The translations under genes were made by a program, and so were the position numbers. DNA of 63,946 nucleotides, taken from assembly GCF_900109515.1 (NCBI RefSeq), contig NZ_FOBD01000027.1:1-63946 (forward strand), given 5' to 3'. The notes under the pieces were generated by a model. The model had not been told where the DNA came from, ran no database searches, and was given only the letters and a program-made list of their open reading frames with translations. The first letter of the stretch is position 1, and every line of letters starts with the position of its first letter. Source of the stretch: Paenibacillus sp. OK003 (GTDB taxonomy: Bacteria; Bacillota; Bacilli; Paenibacillales; Paenibacillaceae). This document shows, in pieces, positions 1-8,405 of the stretch.

Positions 1-93
1 CCACACGTACCCATCCCGAACACGACCGTTAAGCCCTCTAGCGCCGATGGTACTTGGACCGCAGGGTCCTGGGAGAGTAGGACGCCGCCAAGC
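1..93 (+). rRNA. rrf: 5S ribosomal RNA, 3' part
   Basis: The first 93 bases carry the conserved 3' half of 5S rRNA: the CCCGAACACG segment, the GCGCCGATGGTA block and the closing GGGAGAGTAGGACGCCGCCA region. The 5' end lies outside the window. It is the last gene of an rRNA operon transcribed rightward, since a terminator follows at once. The exact mature 3' end could differ by a few bases. Confidence 0.93.
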
Positions 94-98
94 AAAGA

Positions 99-130
99 AC
101 CACTGCCGATGTTATTCGGTGGTGGTTTTT
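99..130 (+). terminator. rRNA operon terminator
   Basis: An 11-bp stem (99-109 with 116-126, two G-U pairs, six-base loop) is followed by five T. It lies six bases after the 5S gene, as expected for the end of an rRNA operon. Confidence 0.9.
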
Positions 131-195
131 ATTTGCGTTTTTTTACTATAATTTATAGGTGCAACCATTTTAATACACGAAAAAGTTATACCCTG

Positions 196-215
196 AGAGA
201 TGCATGGGCATCTCT
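196..215 (+). other. short hairpin after rRNA terminator
   Basis: An 8-bp stem (196-203 with 208-215, loop ATGG) is followed by TTGTTTGACTTTG. It could be a weak back-up terminator for the rRNA operon. It has no clean T tract, so the role is open. Confidence 0.3.
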
Positions 216-325
216 TGTTTGACTTTGTTCCGTTCCTCTGACACACTCATAAATGGATACATACATCACGTATCAGGCCATGATTTGAAAGATATCATAA
301 CTTAGAGAACGGGGTGCAGGACGAC

Positions 326-1501
326 ATGGAAATTCAGAAATTAACCGTAGATGATTTTGAGCCAGCTATGGCACTTTCCGAGTATGCTTTTCAAGTGGTA
401 ATGAGTGAAGAACAAATGGAGAAGCGACGGAGTCAATTTGATTCACAGGATATATGGGGTGTATTTGAGGAAGGACAATTGGGTGCCAAACTTCACATTA
501 TTCCTTTTCAAACCTATATTCACGGAAGATCGTTCGAGATGGGCGGTATTGCTGGTGTAGCTACATGGCCAGAATATAGACGCAAAGGCTGGGTAGCTGG
601 GCTATTGAAGCATGCGCTGGAGGAAATGAACCGTAACAAACAAAGTATATCGTTTTTGCATCCGTTTTCTTTTGCATTTTATCGGAGATATGGATGGGAG
701 ACGTATGTTGAGTTTAAACGATATAAAGTGCCTACAGCTCATCTGCCTGCGAAAAAGGCAACCCCTGGAACAATTCGTCGTGGCGATCCGGGACTCAGTA
801 TATTAAAGGAAGTATACAGTGCGTACGCTGAACGCTATAACGGAACCTTGATCCGAGATGATGCGAGATGGGAGAATTCAGTTCTTTCTAATGGAGCCAG
901 CCAGAAGGCTGTATATTATGATGAAGCTGGTAAAGCACAGGGCTATGTTTTATATGAGGTTAAGGAAAGAAAGTTTACCATTAAAGAGATCATTTATCTG
1001 AATGAAGAAGCAAGACAAGGTTTGTGGACCTTTATTGCCAACCATGATTCCATGATTGAAGAAGTTACTTTACAGGCACCAGCTAGTGATATGCTTGCAT
1101 TTCAATTGGATAATCCGCGGATTCAGCAGGAAATTGTACCTTACTTCATGGCACGTATTGTGAGTGTAGAACAATTTATTTCACAGTATCCTTTTGCGAG
1201 CCCAGACTCACCAGTACAGATTAATCTCCAGGTAGAGGATGCCCACGCACCATGGAATGAAGGGGTATGGCAGTTGAATGTGGCGATGAACGGTACAGCT
1301 TCGATTTGGAAAACTTCTGAATCGGCAGCTAAAAATCAGACTGTTAAAGTAGATATTCAGGCGCTCACCGCAATACTGATGGGGTATCGTAGGCCCACAG
1401 AGATGGCTCGAATAGGTAGAATTGAAGGACCGAATGGAGCGATTAAGGCTCTGGAGCAAGCGATTCCTGTTAGGGAAACGTATTTACTTGATTTTTTCTG
1501 A
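326..1501 (+). CDS. Eis-like GNAT family N-acetyltransferase
   Basis: The 391-residue product looks like the long GNAT proteins of the Eis type. An N-terminal acetyl-CoA binding motif is seen at about residues 78-93 (VATWPEYRRKGWVAGLL). Tyr119 in AFYRRYGW matches the position of the catalytic tyrosine of Eis proteins, and the chain ends in Phe-Phe; in Eis the C-terminal carboxylate takes part in catalysis. The C-terminal third should be a sterol-carrier-like domain. Known Eis proteins acetylate aminoglycosides or other amines at several positions; the substrate here cannot be told. I chose ATG 326 because GGGGTGCAGGA lies just upstream; an in-frame GTG at 314 is possible but has a poorly placed ribosome binding site. 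The gene is monocistronic between two terminators. Confidence 0.8.
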   Translation: MEIQKLTVDDFEPAMALSEYAFQVVMSEEQMEKRRSQFDSQDIWGVFEEGQLGAKLHIIPFQTYIHGRSFEMGGIAGVATWPEYRRKGWVAGLLKHALEEMNRNKQSISFLHPFSFAFYRRYGWETYVEFKRYKVPTAHLPAKKATPGTIRRGDPGLSILKEVYSAYAERYNGTLIRDDARWENSVLSNGASQKAVYYDEAGKAQGYVLYEVKERKFTIKEIIYLNEEARQGLWTFIANHDSMIEEVTLQAPASDMLAFQLDNPRIQQEIVPYFMARIVSVEQFISQYPFASPDSPVQINLQVEDAHAPWNEGVWQLNVAMNGTASIWKTSESAAKNQTVKVDIQALTAILMGYRRPTEMARIGRIEGPNGAIKALEQAIPVRETYLLDFF

Positions 1502-1585
1502 TCCTCATAGAGTAACTAGAATTCCAGGATCAATTTCATAGACTTAACTTGTATAGCATTGCGTTGCTATTGTGAGACAAATGGA

Positions 1586-1615
1586 CTTCTCCAGCTCTTT
1601 TGGAGAGGTTTTTTT
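1586..1615 (+). terminator. terminator after acetyltransferase gene
   Basis: An 8-bp stem (1586-1593 with 1601-1608, one T-G pair) with a seven-base loop is followed by seven T. It separates the acetyltransferase gene from the ctsR operon. Confidence 0.85.
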
Positions 1616-1667
1616 GTGTCAGCCGAATATTTCGTGTGAAATCGTAAAAAATGAATAGTGCTCCCTC

Positions 1668-1695
1668 TTGGCAAAACCACAAAATATGCTATAAT
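1668..1695 (+). promoter_or_regulatory. sigma-A promoter of ctsR operon
   Basis: The -35 hexamer TTGGCA (1668-1673) and the -10 hexamer TATAAT (1690-1695) are 16 bases apart, with an extended -10 TGC at 1687-1689. The predicted start near 1702 lies inside the CtsR operator, so repressor binding would block transcription directly. Confidence 0.85.
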
Positions 1696-1703
1696 GTATA
1701 TAA

Positions 1704-1720
1704 AGTCAAAGAAAGTCAAA
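1704..1720 (+). promoter_or_regulatory. CtsR operator (tandem heptad)
   Basis: Two identical AGTCAAA heptads (1704-1710 and 1714-1720) are separated by three bases. This matches the known CtsR consensus of two direct RGTCAAA heptads with a 3-base spacer. It sits immediately downstream of the -10 box, consistent with autorepression of the ctsR-mcsA-mcsB-clpC operon that is relieved under heat or protein stress. Confidence 0.93.
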
Positions 1721-1973
1721 GTCAACTAAAGGTTAAATACTTACGTAGCTTTCTTTCTGCAATCCGGTGGTGGGAGTCATATTAAAGGTAGTACACATCA
1801 GCGGATAAAAGCAATATTAAAGGACCTTCGAGCGTCCTTCGCTCTCCTGTTAAAGACCGTTGAAGATCAGTTTCGCTGTTTCCTTGATTGGTTAAATGGG
1901 TTGAGAAGGTGTACTCTGTAGGGGCGTGTGGGTCCTTATTGACTTAACGTTTCAGACAGTGGAGGATGAGTGG
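1721..1973 (+). other. long ctsR 5' untranslated region
   Basis: About 270 bases separate the predicted transcription start from the ctsR start codon. I see a small hairpin (GAGCG 1830-1834 with CGCTC 1840-1844) and no open frame that looks coding. No known leader motif was recognised. Confidence 0.5.
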
Positions 1974-2435
1974 ATGCGTAATATCTCTGATATTATCGAA
2001 CAATATCTGAAGAGTATTTTGCATGAAAGTCCCGAAGGATTGGTCGAAATTCAACGTAATGATCTGGCTGATCAATTTTCATGTGTGCCTTCCCAGATTA
2101 ATTATGTCATCAGCACCCGATTTACACTCGAAAAAGGTTACCTTGTAGAGAGTAAACGTGGCGGCGGCGGTTATGTTCGCATACAGCGGATTGATTTGCC
2201 GGCTCACTCGGCTCTGCATAACCATTTGCACCATAGTATTGGAGATGAGATAGGGCAGACAGCTGCCGAAGGTCTGATCTACCAGCTGGAAGAAGCACGT
2301 TTCTTGAGCAAAAGGGAAGCCGGGTTGATGCGGGCAGCTGTATCGAGAGAGATTATATTGGTCAAACTTCCTTACCGGGATCAAATTCGTGCCAGAATGT
2401 TAAAGGCGATGTTAATATCTTTGCTCGGTAAATGA
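1974..2435 (+). CDS. ctsR: transcriptional repressor CtsR
   Basis: CtsR represses class III heat shock genes (clp genes and its own operon). The 153-residue length equals that of Bacillus CtsR (about 154). The winged helix-turn-helix spans roughly residues 25-70 and ends in the glycine-rich wing RGGGGY (62-67); in related species the wing arginine is the contact that the kinase McsB disturbs. The start is ATG 1974, preceded by GGAGG with an 8-base gap; the open frame reaches back to 1926 but that extension has no ribosome binding site and is not conserved. It is the first gene of an operon with mcsA, mcsB and clpC, downstream of a perfect CtsR box, so autoregulation is very likely. Confidence 0.96.
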   Translation: MRNISDIIEQYLKSILHESPEGLVEIQRNDLADQFSCVPSQINYVISTRFTLEKGYLVESKRGGGGYVRIQRIDLPAHSALHNHLHHSIGDEIGQTAAEGLIYQLEEARFLSKREAGLMRAAVSREIILVKLPYRDQIRARMLKAMLISLLGK

Positions 2436-2465
2436 AAACTATCGGGATCAAGGGGGTACATCATT

Positions 2466-2990
2466 GTGCTGTGCCAAGAATGCAACAAACGTCCGGCAAC
2501 ACTCCATTTCACGAAGATCGTGAACGGAGAGAAGACGGAATTCCATATTTGTGAGTCATGTGCTCGTGAAAAAGGGGAAATGATTCCCGGAACATCCAAC
2601 GGATTTTCCATTCACAACTTATTGTCCGGGTTACTTGATTTTGAACCCTCAGGCAAGAATGGCAGTGCGGGAGCAACACCTGCGCAATCCCTTCGTTGTG
2701 AAGAATGCGGCATGACCTATTCACAGTTTAGCAAAATCGGCCGCTTTGGCTGTAGTTCTTGTTATAAATATTTTGACAGTCGTTTGGACCCGCTATTCAA
2801 ACGGGTTCATGGCAGCACTTCCCACGTGGGTAAAGTGCCTGCACGAGCTGGTGGCCGCATCAAGGTCAAAAGACAGATTGCTGATCTGAAACGGGATCTT
2901 CAGGAGAGCATTACGCAAGAGGAGTTTGAAGAAGCCGCTCAAATTCGTGATCAGATCAGGAAACTTGAAAAAGAAATAGCTCAGGAGTAA
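2466..2990 (+). CDS. mcsA: McsA, zinc-binding activator of McsB
   Basis: McsA activates the protein arginine kinase McsB and helps control CtsR. The 174-residue product has four CxxC pairs (Cys3/6, 29/32, 78/81, 96/99), fitting two zinc sites, and a C-terminal UVR-type coiled coil at about 137-171 (EEFEEAAQIRDQIRKLEKE) that in the family contacts partner proteins. The start is GTG 2466, with AGGGGG nine bases upstream; no in-frame ATG lies nearby. It sits 30 bases after ctsR and 28 before mcsB, so it is co-transcribed under CtsR control. The zinc thiols may act as an oxidative stress sensor, as proposed for Bacillus; that is family knowledge rather than something seen here. Confidence 0.93.
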   Translation: MLCQECNKRPATLHFTKIVNGEKTEFHICESCAREKGEMIPGTSNGFSIHNLLSGLLDFEPSGKNGSAGATPAQSLRCEECGMTYSQFSKIGRFGCSSCYKYFDSRLDPLFKRVHGSTSHVGKVPARAGGRIKVKRQIADLKRDLQESITQEEFEEAAQIRDQIRKLEKEIAQE

Positions 2991-3018
2991 AGTTTGTGAT
3001 GAGTAGGAGGGATGCGTA

Positions 3019-4089
3019 ATGCCTAATCTTCGTTTTACAGAGAAGGCGCTCAGCGACTGGATGCGCAGTGATGCGGCTGATTCCGAAATCGTCATTAGCA
3101 GCCGGGTCCGGATCGCACGCAACCTGCAGCATTATCCGTTTCCGATGCTGGCTTCCAATGAGCAATCGGAAGAAGTGCTGAATAAGCTGAGCGAAGTACT
3201 TCAATACGATGACGTTCATGCCTTTGGAGATTTTCATACCCTGGATCTGATTGATATCGATGACCTTGACAAACGGGTGCTGGTAGAGAAACATCTGATC
3301 AGTCCTAGTCTTGCGAACGAATCCAGAAATGGTGCTGTTATTCTCAGTGAGGATGAATCTGTCAGTATTATGATTAATGAAGAGGATCATCTTCGTATCC
3401 AGTGCCTCTATCCGGGGTTCCAGGTGAAAGAAGCCTGGGAGAAAGCTTCCGCCATAGATGATGCTTTTGAAGCGCATGTGGATTATGCTTTTGATGACCG
3501 CAGAGGATATTTAACCAGCTGTCCTACGAATGTAGGTACAGGTGTAAGAGCATCTGTCATGATGCATCTGCCCGCTCTGGTGATGACACAGCAGATTGGC
3601 CGCATTCTAACCGCAGTCTCCCAAGTCGGACTGACTGTACGGGGAATTTACGGTGAAGGCAGTGAGGCGATGGGTAACCTGTTCCAGATCTCGAACCAGA
3701 TCACACTGGGGCAGACGGAACAAGAAGTCATTGATAACCTGCACAGTGTTGTGTTACAGATGATTGGGCATGAGCGTACCGCCAGAGAACGGTTAATTAC
3801 CGACTCCAGATTGCGGATTACCGACAGGGTTATGCGTTCTTACGGCATTCTGTCCCATGCAGCCATCGTCGATTCGAAGGAAGCTGCACAGCGTCTGTCT
3901 GATGTTCGACTTGGTGTAGATCTCGGCTTGTTGGACGGCTTGTCCATAACCGTGATGAACGAGTTGAATGTGATGACGCAGCCGGGCTTTTTGCAGAAAA
4001 CATTTGGGGAAGACATGCGGACAGATGAGCGTGACATATATCGGGCTCAGTTGATTCGTGATACGATCAGTGCAGCCAATCAATCTTAG
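3019..4089 (+). CDS. mcsB: protein arginine kinase McsB
   Basis: McsB phosphorylates arginine residues and so marks proteins for degradation by ClpC-ClpP; it also inactivates CtsR. The 356-residue chain belongs to the phosphagen (guanidino) kinase family. Visible signatures are SSRVRIARN near residues 27-35, acidic EEDH at 121-124 and the catalytic-cysteine segment LTSCPTNVGTG with Cys168, the position of the active cysteine in Bacillus McsB. The start ATG 3019 follows AGGAGGG. The gene lies between its activator mcsA and the unfoldase gene clpC, 178 bases before clpC. The family length and all motifs are intact, so an active enzyme is expected. Confidence 0.95.
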   Translation: MPNLRFTEKALSDWMRSDAADSEIVISSRVRIARNLQHYPFPMLASNEQSEEVLNKLSEVLQYDDVHAFGDFHTLDLIDIDDLDKRVLVEKHLISPSLANESRNGAVILSEDESVSIMINEEDHLRIQCLYPGFQVKEAWEKASAIDDAFEAHVDYAFDDRRGYLTSCPTNVGTGVRASVMMHLPALVMTQQIGRILTAVSQVGLTVRGIYGEGSEAMGNLFQISNQITLGQTEQEVIDNLHSVVLQMIGHERTARERLITDSRLRITDRVMRSYGILSHAAIVDSKEAAQRLSDVRLGVDLGLLDGLSITVMNELNVMTQPGFLQKTFGEDMRTDERDIYRAQLIRDTISAANQS

Positions 4090-4120
4090 GTTGTTCAAGA
4101 GTTGGTTATAAAGGTTTCAC

Positions 4121-4138
4121 GCCGCATCTGCGGCTTTT
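4121..4138 (+). terminator. weak hairpin between mcsB and clpC
   Basis: A 5-bp GC stem (GCCGC 4121-4125 with GCGGC 4130-4134) is followed by four T. It is short and probably lets most polymerase through to clpC; it may adjust clpC expression or be a processing site. Confidence 0.35.
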
Positions 4139-4267
4139 ATATAATAGAGCATTTTCTATAAATGCTGAATGATTTTATTCGCAGCACGGCTGCAGAAAAA
4201 AATGATATAAGAACACGGTGGGATCAATAGCCCCCGTTTTATCCAAAACCATGGAGGTGCAGGAGAT

Positions 4268-6730
4268 ATGATGTTTGGAAGATTTACGGAACGGGCCCAA
4301 AAGGTGCTCGCATTGGCGCAGGAAGAAGCTGTCCGTCTAGGTCATAATAACATCGGTACAGAGCACATTTTGCTCGGCCTCATTCGTGAAGGCGAAGGCA
4401 TCGCAGCCAAAGCGCTGATCGGCCTGGGACTCGGATTGGAAAAAATTCAAGATGAAGTAGAAACGCTGATTGGCCGTGGCCAAGAGCAACCTACGAACAT
4501 TGCATATACGCCTCGTGCGAAAAAAGTGATTGAACTTTCTATGGATGAAGCTCGCAAATTGGGCCATACCTATGTAGGTACAGAGCATATCCTGCTCGGA
4601 TTGATTCGAGAAGGCGAAGGGGTTGCGGCACGTGTGCTGAACAACCTGGGTATTAGCTTGAACAAGGCACGTCAACAAGTGCTGCAACTGCTTGGTAGCA
4701 GTGAAGCCGTGTCCAGTCATAACGGTACGCCTGCCAATGTCAGCACACCAACACTGGACAGTTTGGCACGTGACCTTACGGCCTATGCCAGAGAGAACAA
4801 CCTGGACCCCGTGATTGGACGTAGTAAAGAAATCGAACGTGTGATTCAGGTGCTGAGCCGTCGTACTAAGAATAACCCGGTACTGATCGGTGAGCCAGGT
4901 GTAGGTAAAACGGCCATCGCTGAAGGACTCGCACAAAAAATCATCGCCAACGAAATTCCGGAGACTTTGCGTGACAAACGTGTCATGACATTGGATATGG
5001 GTTCCGTTGTTGCGGGTACAAAATATCGTGGTGAATTCGAAGATCGTCTGAAAAAAATTATGGATGAAATTCGTCAAGCCGGTAACATTGTTTTGTTCAT
5101 TGATGAATTGCACACCCTGATTGGTGCAGGCGGAGCGGAAGGCGCAATTGATGCTTCGAACATTTTGAAACCGGCTCTGGCCCGTGGAGAATTGCAGTGC
5201 ATCGGTGCAACAACACTGGATGAATACCGCAAATATATCGAGAAGGATGCTGCTCTGGAGCGTCGTTTCCAACCTATTACGGTGGATCAGCCTTCTCCAG
5301 AAGAAGCGATTCAGATTTTACATGGCTTGCGTGACCGTTACGAAGCGCATCACCGGGTGAAAATTACGGATGAAGCGATTGTACAGGCGGTTAAACTGTC
5401 TGACCGATACATTACAGACCGTTTCCTGCCGGACAAAGCAATTGACCTGATTGATGAGGCGGGTTCCAAAGTAAGATTGAATTCTTACACCATCCCACCA
5501 AACCTCAAACAATTGGAAAGCCGTCTCGATGATATCCGCAAGGAAAAAGACGCAGCGGTTCAAAGCCAAGAGTTCGAAAAAGCAGCAGCACTGCGTGACA
5601 CGGAACAAAAAATTCGTGAAGAGCTGGATGTAACAAAGAATCAATGGAAAGAAAAACAAGGTCGCACGGATTCTGAAGTGACGCCTGAGGATATCGCGCA
5701 AGTGGTAGCCAACTGGACTGGAATTCCGGTGAACAAGTTGAAAGAAGAAGAAACACAACGCTTGATGAACCTGGAGTCTATTCTTCATGAACGTGTCATC
5801 GGCCAAGATGAGGCTGTGAAGTCCGTCAGTCGTGCAGTTCGTCGTGCTCGTGCCGGATTGAAAGATCCGAAACGGCCGATGGGTTCATTTATCTTCCTGG
5901 GTCCTACAGGGGTAGGTAAAACCGAGCTGGCTCGTGCTCTTGCAGAAGCCATGTTCGGGGATGAAAATGCAGTCATCCGGATTGATATGTCCGAGTATGG
6001 CGAGAAGCATTCCACTTCAAGACTCGTCGGAGCGCCTCCGGGATATGTGGGATATGAAGAAGGTGGACAGTTGACAGAGAAAGTTCGTCGCAAACCTTAC
6101 TCTGTCGTCCTGCTGGATGAAATCGAGAAAGCACATCCTGAAGTATTCAACATCTTGCTGCAAGTGCTTGAGGATGGTCGTCTGACCGACTCCAAAGGTC
6201 GCGTCGTGGACTTCCGGAATACGTTGATTATTTTGACATCCAATGTGGGTGCAGAAGCGATCAAACGTAACTCTACACTGGGCTTTACAGCAGTAGTGGA
6301 TGCAGGTGCGGATTACGATAACATGAAGGGTAAAGTGATGGATGAGCTGAAGAAAAGCTTCCGTCCTGAGTTCCTTAACCGGATTGATGAAATTATCGTG
6401 TTCCATTCTCTTGAAGAAAAACACATTGCTGAGATTGTTACACTGATGAGTGAAGAGCTTCGTAAACGTCTGAATGAATACGAGGTCGACTTCGAGCTCA
6501 CAGACAATGCCAAGGCTTTCCTTGCCAAAGCAGGCTTCGATCCAGCCTATGGTGCTCGTCCGCTTCGTCGGGCGATCCAGAAGCATATTGAAGACAAATT
6601 GTCTGAAGAGTTGCTCACGGGTAATGTGACTAAAGGTGATTCGTTGCTCATCGATGAAGAGAATGGAGCATTGTCTGTAACTAAAAAAGACGTTGTTGTT
6701 CCTTCCACTGAGGAAATCGAAACGAAATAA
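4268..6730 (+). CDS. clpC: ATP-dependent Clp protease ATP-binding subunit ClpC
   Basis: ClpC is a Hsp100 unfoldase that feeds substrates, including arginine-phosphorylated proteins, into ClpP. Of 820 residues, 1-145 form the double Clp N domain; the first AAA+ module has Walker A GEPGVGKT (208-215) and Walker B LFIDELH (about 277); a coiled-coil M domain with a UVR-like stretch spans about 410-480; the second AAA+ module has GPTGVGKTE (about 544-552) and VVLLDEIEKAHP. The start ATG 4268 (MMFGRFTERAQ) matches the Bacillus N-terminus and follows GGAGGTG. It is the last gene of the CtsR operon and ends in a strong terminator. ClpP itself is not in this window. Confidence 0.97.
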   Translation: MMFGRFTERAQKVLALAQEEAVRLGHNNIGTEHILLGLIREGEGIAAKALIGLGLGLEKIQDEVETLIGRGQEQPTNIAYTPRAKKVIELSMDEARKLGHTYVGTEHILLGLIREGEGVAARVLNNLGISLNKARQQVLQLLGSSEAVSSHNGTPANVSTPTLDSLARDLTAYARENNLDPVIGRSKEIERVIQVLSRRTKNNPVLIGEPGVGKTAIAEGLAQKIIANEIPETLRDKRVMTLDMGSVVAGTKYRGEFEDRLKKIMDEIRQAGNIVLFIDELHTLIGAGGAEGAIDASNILKPALARGELQCIGATTLDEYRKYIEKDAALERRFQPITVDQPSPEEAIQILHGLRDRYEAHHRVKITDEAIVQAVKLSDRYITDRFLPDKAIDLIDEAGSKVRLNSYTIPPNLKQLESRLDDIRKEKDAAVQSQEFEKAAALRDTEQKIREELDVTKNQWKEKQGRTDSEVTPEDIAQVVANWTGIPVNKLKEEETQRLMNLESILHERVIGQDEAVKSVSRAVRRARAGLKDPKRPMGSFIFLGPTGVGKTELARALAEAMFGDENAVIRIDMSEYGEKHSTSRLVGAPPGYVGYEEGGQLTEKVRRKPYSVVLLDEIEKAHPEVFNILLQVLEDGRLTDSKGRVVDFRNTLIILTSNVGAEAIKRNSTLGFTAVVDAGADYDNMKGKVMDELKKSFRPEFLNRIDEIIVFHSLEEKHIAEIVTLMSEELRKRLNEYEVDFELTDNAKAFLAKAGFDPAYGARPLRRAIQKHIEDKLSEELLTGNVTKGDSLLIDEENGALSVTKKDVVVPSTEEIETK

Positions 6731-6778
6731 GTAACACTCAACTAGTGACATAACTACTGAGTCTGATGTATAAAACAA

Positions 6779-6813
6779 AATCCTTCCTGGCTTTAGTCGG
6801 GAAGGATTTTTTT
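6779..6813 (+). terminator. terminator of clpC operon
   Basis: A perfect 9-bp stem (AATCCTTCC 6779-6787 with GGAAGGATT 6800-6808) is followed by a seven-T run, closing the ctsR operon. Confidence 0.92.
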
Positions 6814-6972
6814 GTGTTTATGTGCCAGTCAGAGACCCAGAGCTGTTGTTTATCAGAAAATAAACTTTGAAGTGCTACGAACATGTGTAAAGTTTGCGAT
6901 AATCCTTTACGAAAAATCTCAAACAATGGTAAACTTTTATTAACCCTGCATGTCAGGGAGTTTAGGGCAAAA

Positions 6973-7003
6973 TTCGTCGAAAAATGCAAAATGCTGTTAT
7001 AAA
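6973..7003 (+). promoter_or_regulatory. candidate promoter of radA-disA
   Basis: TTCGTC (6973-6978) and extended -10 TGTTATAAA (hexamer 6998-7003) are 19 bases apart. The spacing is long, so this is only a candidate, but the clpC terminator upstream means radA needs its own promoter. Confidence 0.35.
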
Positions 7004-7024
7004 ATAAATCCTAGGAGTGCTGAA

Positions 7025-8392
7025 GTGGCCAAAGTTAAAACCAAGTTTCAGTGTACGGAATGCGGCTATGAAGCCCCCAAATGGTACGGCAAATGTCCGG
7101 GTTGTCAGTCTTGGAATTCAATGGTGGAAGAAACCGAAACGGTGGTCAAAACACAAGGGAGAAATTCCCCTCTCTTTGAGAGTAAAGATAAGCCACTTCC
7201 CATCATAGATATAGATAGCGGTCAGGAACCGCGTGTACAGACTGGAATTGAAGAGCTGAACCGGGTTTTGGGCGGCGGAATTGTTCCAGGATCTCTCGTT
7301 CTGGTGGGCGGAGACCCCGGAATCGGAAAATCAACATTGATGTTGCAAACATCTCATGCTTTGACTCACTCAGGTTTGCGTGTGTTATATGTCTCAGGTG
7401 AGGAATCAGTTAAGCAAACGAAATTGCGGGCTGACCGTCTGGGTGCGCTGTCTCCTGAGTTATATGTACTATGTGAGACCAATATGGAGCGGGTAGAGGA
7501 AGCGGTAGAGCAGATCCAGCCGCATTTTCTAGTCATCGACTCTATTCAGACCGTATATCTGCCAGAAGTCACCAGTGCACCCGGCAGTGTAGCTCAGGTA
7601 AGGGAATGTACCTCACGGTTCATGCGAATCGCCAAAGGGCGAGGCATTGCAACCGTACTTGTGGGGCATGTTACGAAAGAAGGCGCCATTGCAGGTCCAC
7701 GTATGTTAGAACATATGGTGGACTGTGTTCTTTATTTTGAAGGAGAGCGGCATCATACGTATCGCCTTTTACGTGCGGTCAAGAACCGTTTTGGTTCTAC
7801 CAATGAGATCGGCATTTTTGAAATGGGCGAAGATGGACTTCGTGAGGTGGGCAACCCTTCTGAGCTCTTTTTGTCAGAGCGTCCACTGGGTGTGGCTGGT
7901 TCTACGGTAGTTGCCAGCATGGAGGGCACACGTCCTCTGCTTGTGGAATTGCAGGCATTGATTTCAACCACACATTTCCCTTCTCCGCGGCGTATGGCAA
8001 CAGGGGTAGATCTCCATCGATTAAACCTGATTATTGCGGTACTGGAGAAACGGATGGGCATGTTCTTGCAAACACAGGATGCTTATCTGAACGTAGCTGG
8101 TGGTGTGAGATTAGATGAGCCAGCAGTAGACTTGGCAGTTGCGATCAGCATCGCATCTAGTTTGAGGGACGTACCGACCAAGCCGGATGACGTCATCTTT
8201 GGGGAAATCGGCTTGACGGGTGAGGTTCGGGCCGTTTCACGGGCTGAACAACGTGTGAAAGAAGCTCAAAAACTGGGCTTCAAGCGTGTCATTTTACCAG
8301 AAAAAAGCTTAAAGGGCTGGAAACATCCTCGCGGGATACAACTGATCGGTGTGAATACCGTGGCAGATGCACTAGCGGTTGCTTTAGATTAG
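7025..8392 (+). CDS. radA: DNA repair protein RadA
   Basis: RadA is a RecA-like helicase that promotes branch migration during recombinational repair and transformation. The 455-residue protein begins with a four-cysteine zinc motif (Cys10, 13, 24, 27 in the stretch CTECGYEAPKWYGKCPGC). A Walker A GGDPGIGKST follows at about residues 95-104, the RadA-specific KNRFG motif at about 252-256, and a Lon-protease-like C-terminal domain. The start is GTG 7025, seven bases after AGGAG; the open frame extends to 6950 but homologues start at MAKVKTKF. It sits 13 bases before disA, the same pairing as in Bacillus, where RadA interacts with DisA. Confidence 0.96.
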   Translation: MAKVKTKFQCTECGYEAPKWYGKCPGCQSWNSMVEETETVVKTQGRNSPLFESKDKPLPIIDIDSGQEPRVQTGIEELNRVLGGGIVPGSLVLVGGDPGIGKSTLMLQTSHALTHSGLRVLYVSGEESVKQTKLRADRLGALSPELYVLCETNMERVEEAVEQIQPHFLVIDSIQTVYLPEVTSAPGSVAQVRECTSRFMRIAKGRGIATVLVGHVTKEGAIAGPRMLEHMVDCVLYFEGERHHTYRLLRAVKNRFGSTNEIGIFEMGEDGLREVGNPSELFLSERPLGVAGSTVVASMEGTRPLLVELQALISTTHFPSPRRMATGVDLHRLNLIIAVLEKRMGMFLQTQDAYLNVAGGVRLDEPAVDLAVAISIASSLRDVPTKPDDVIFGEIGLTGEVRAVSRAEQRVKEAQKLGFKRVILPEKSLKGWKHPRGIQLIGVNTVADALAVALD

Positions 8393-8405
8393 GGGGCATA
8401 ATAAG

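Noticed and set aside
4138..4150. TATAAT at 4140-4145 as a clpC promoter
   Set aside because: No acceptable -35 at 16-18 bases, and it follows directly on the T run of a small hairpin.
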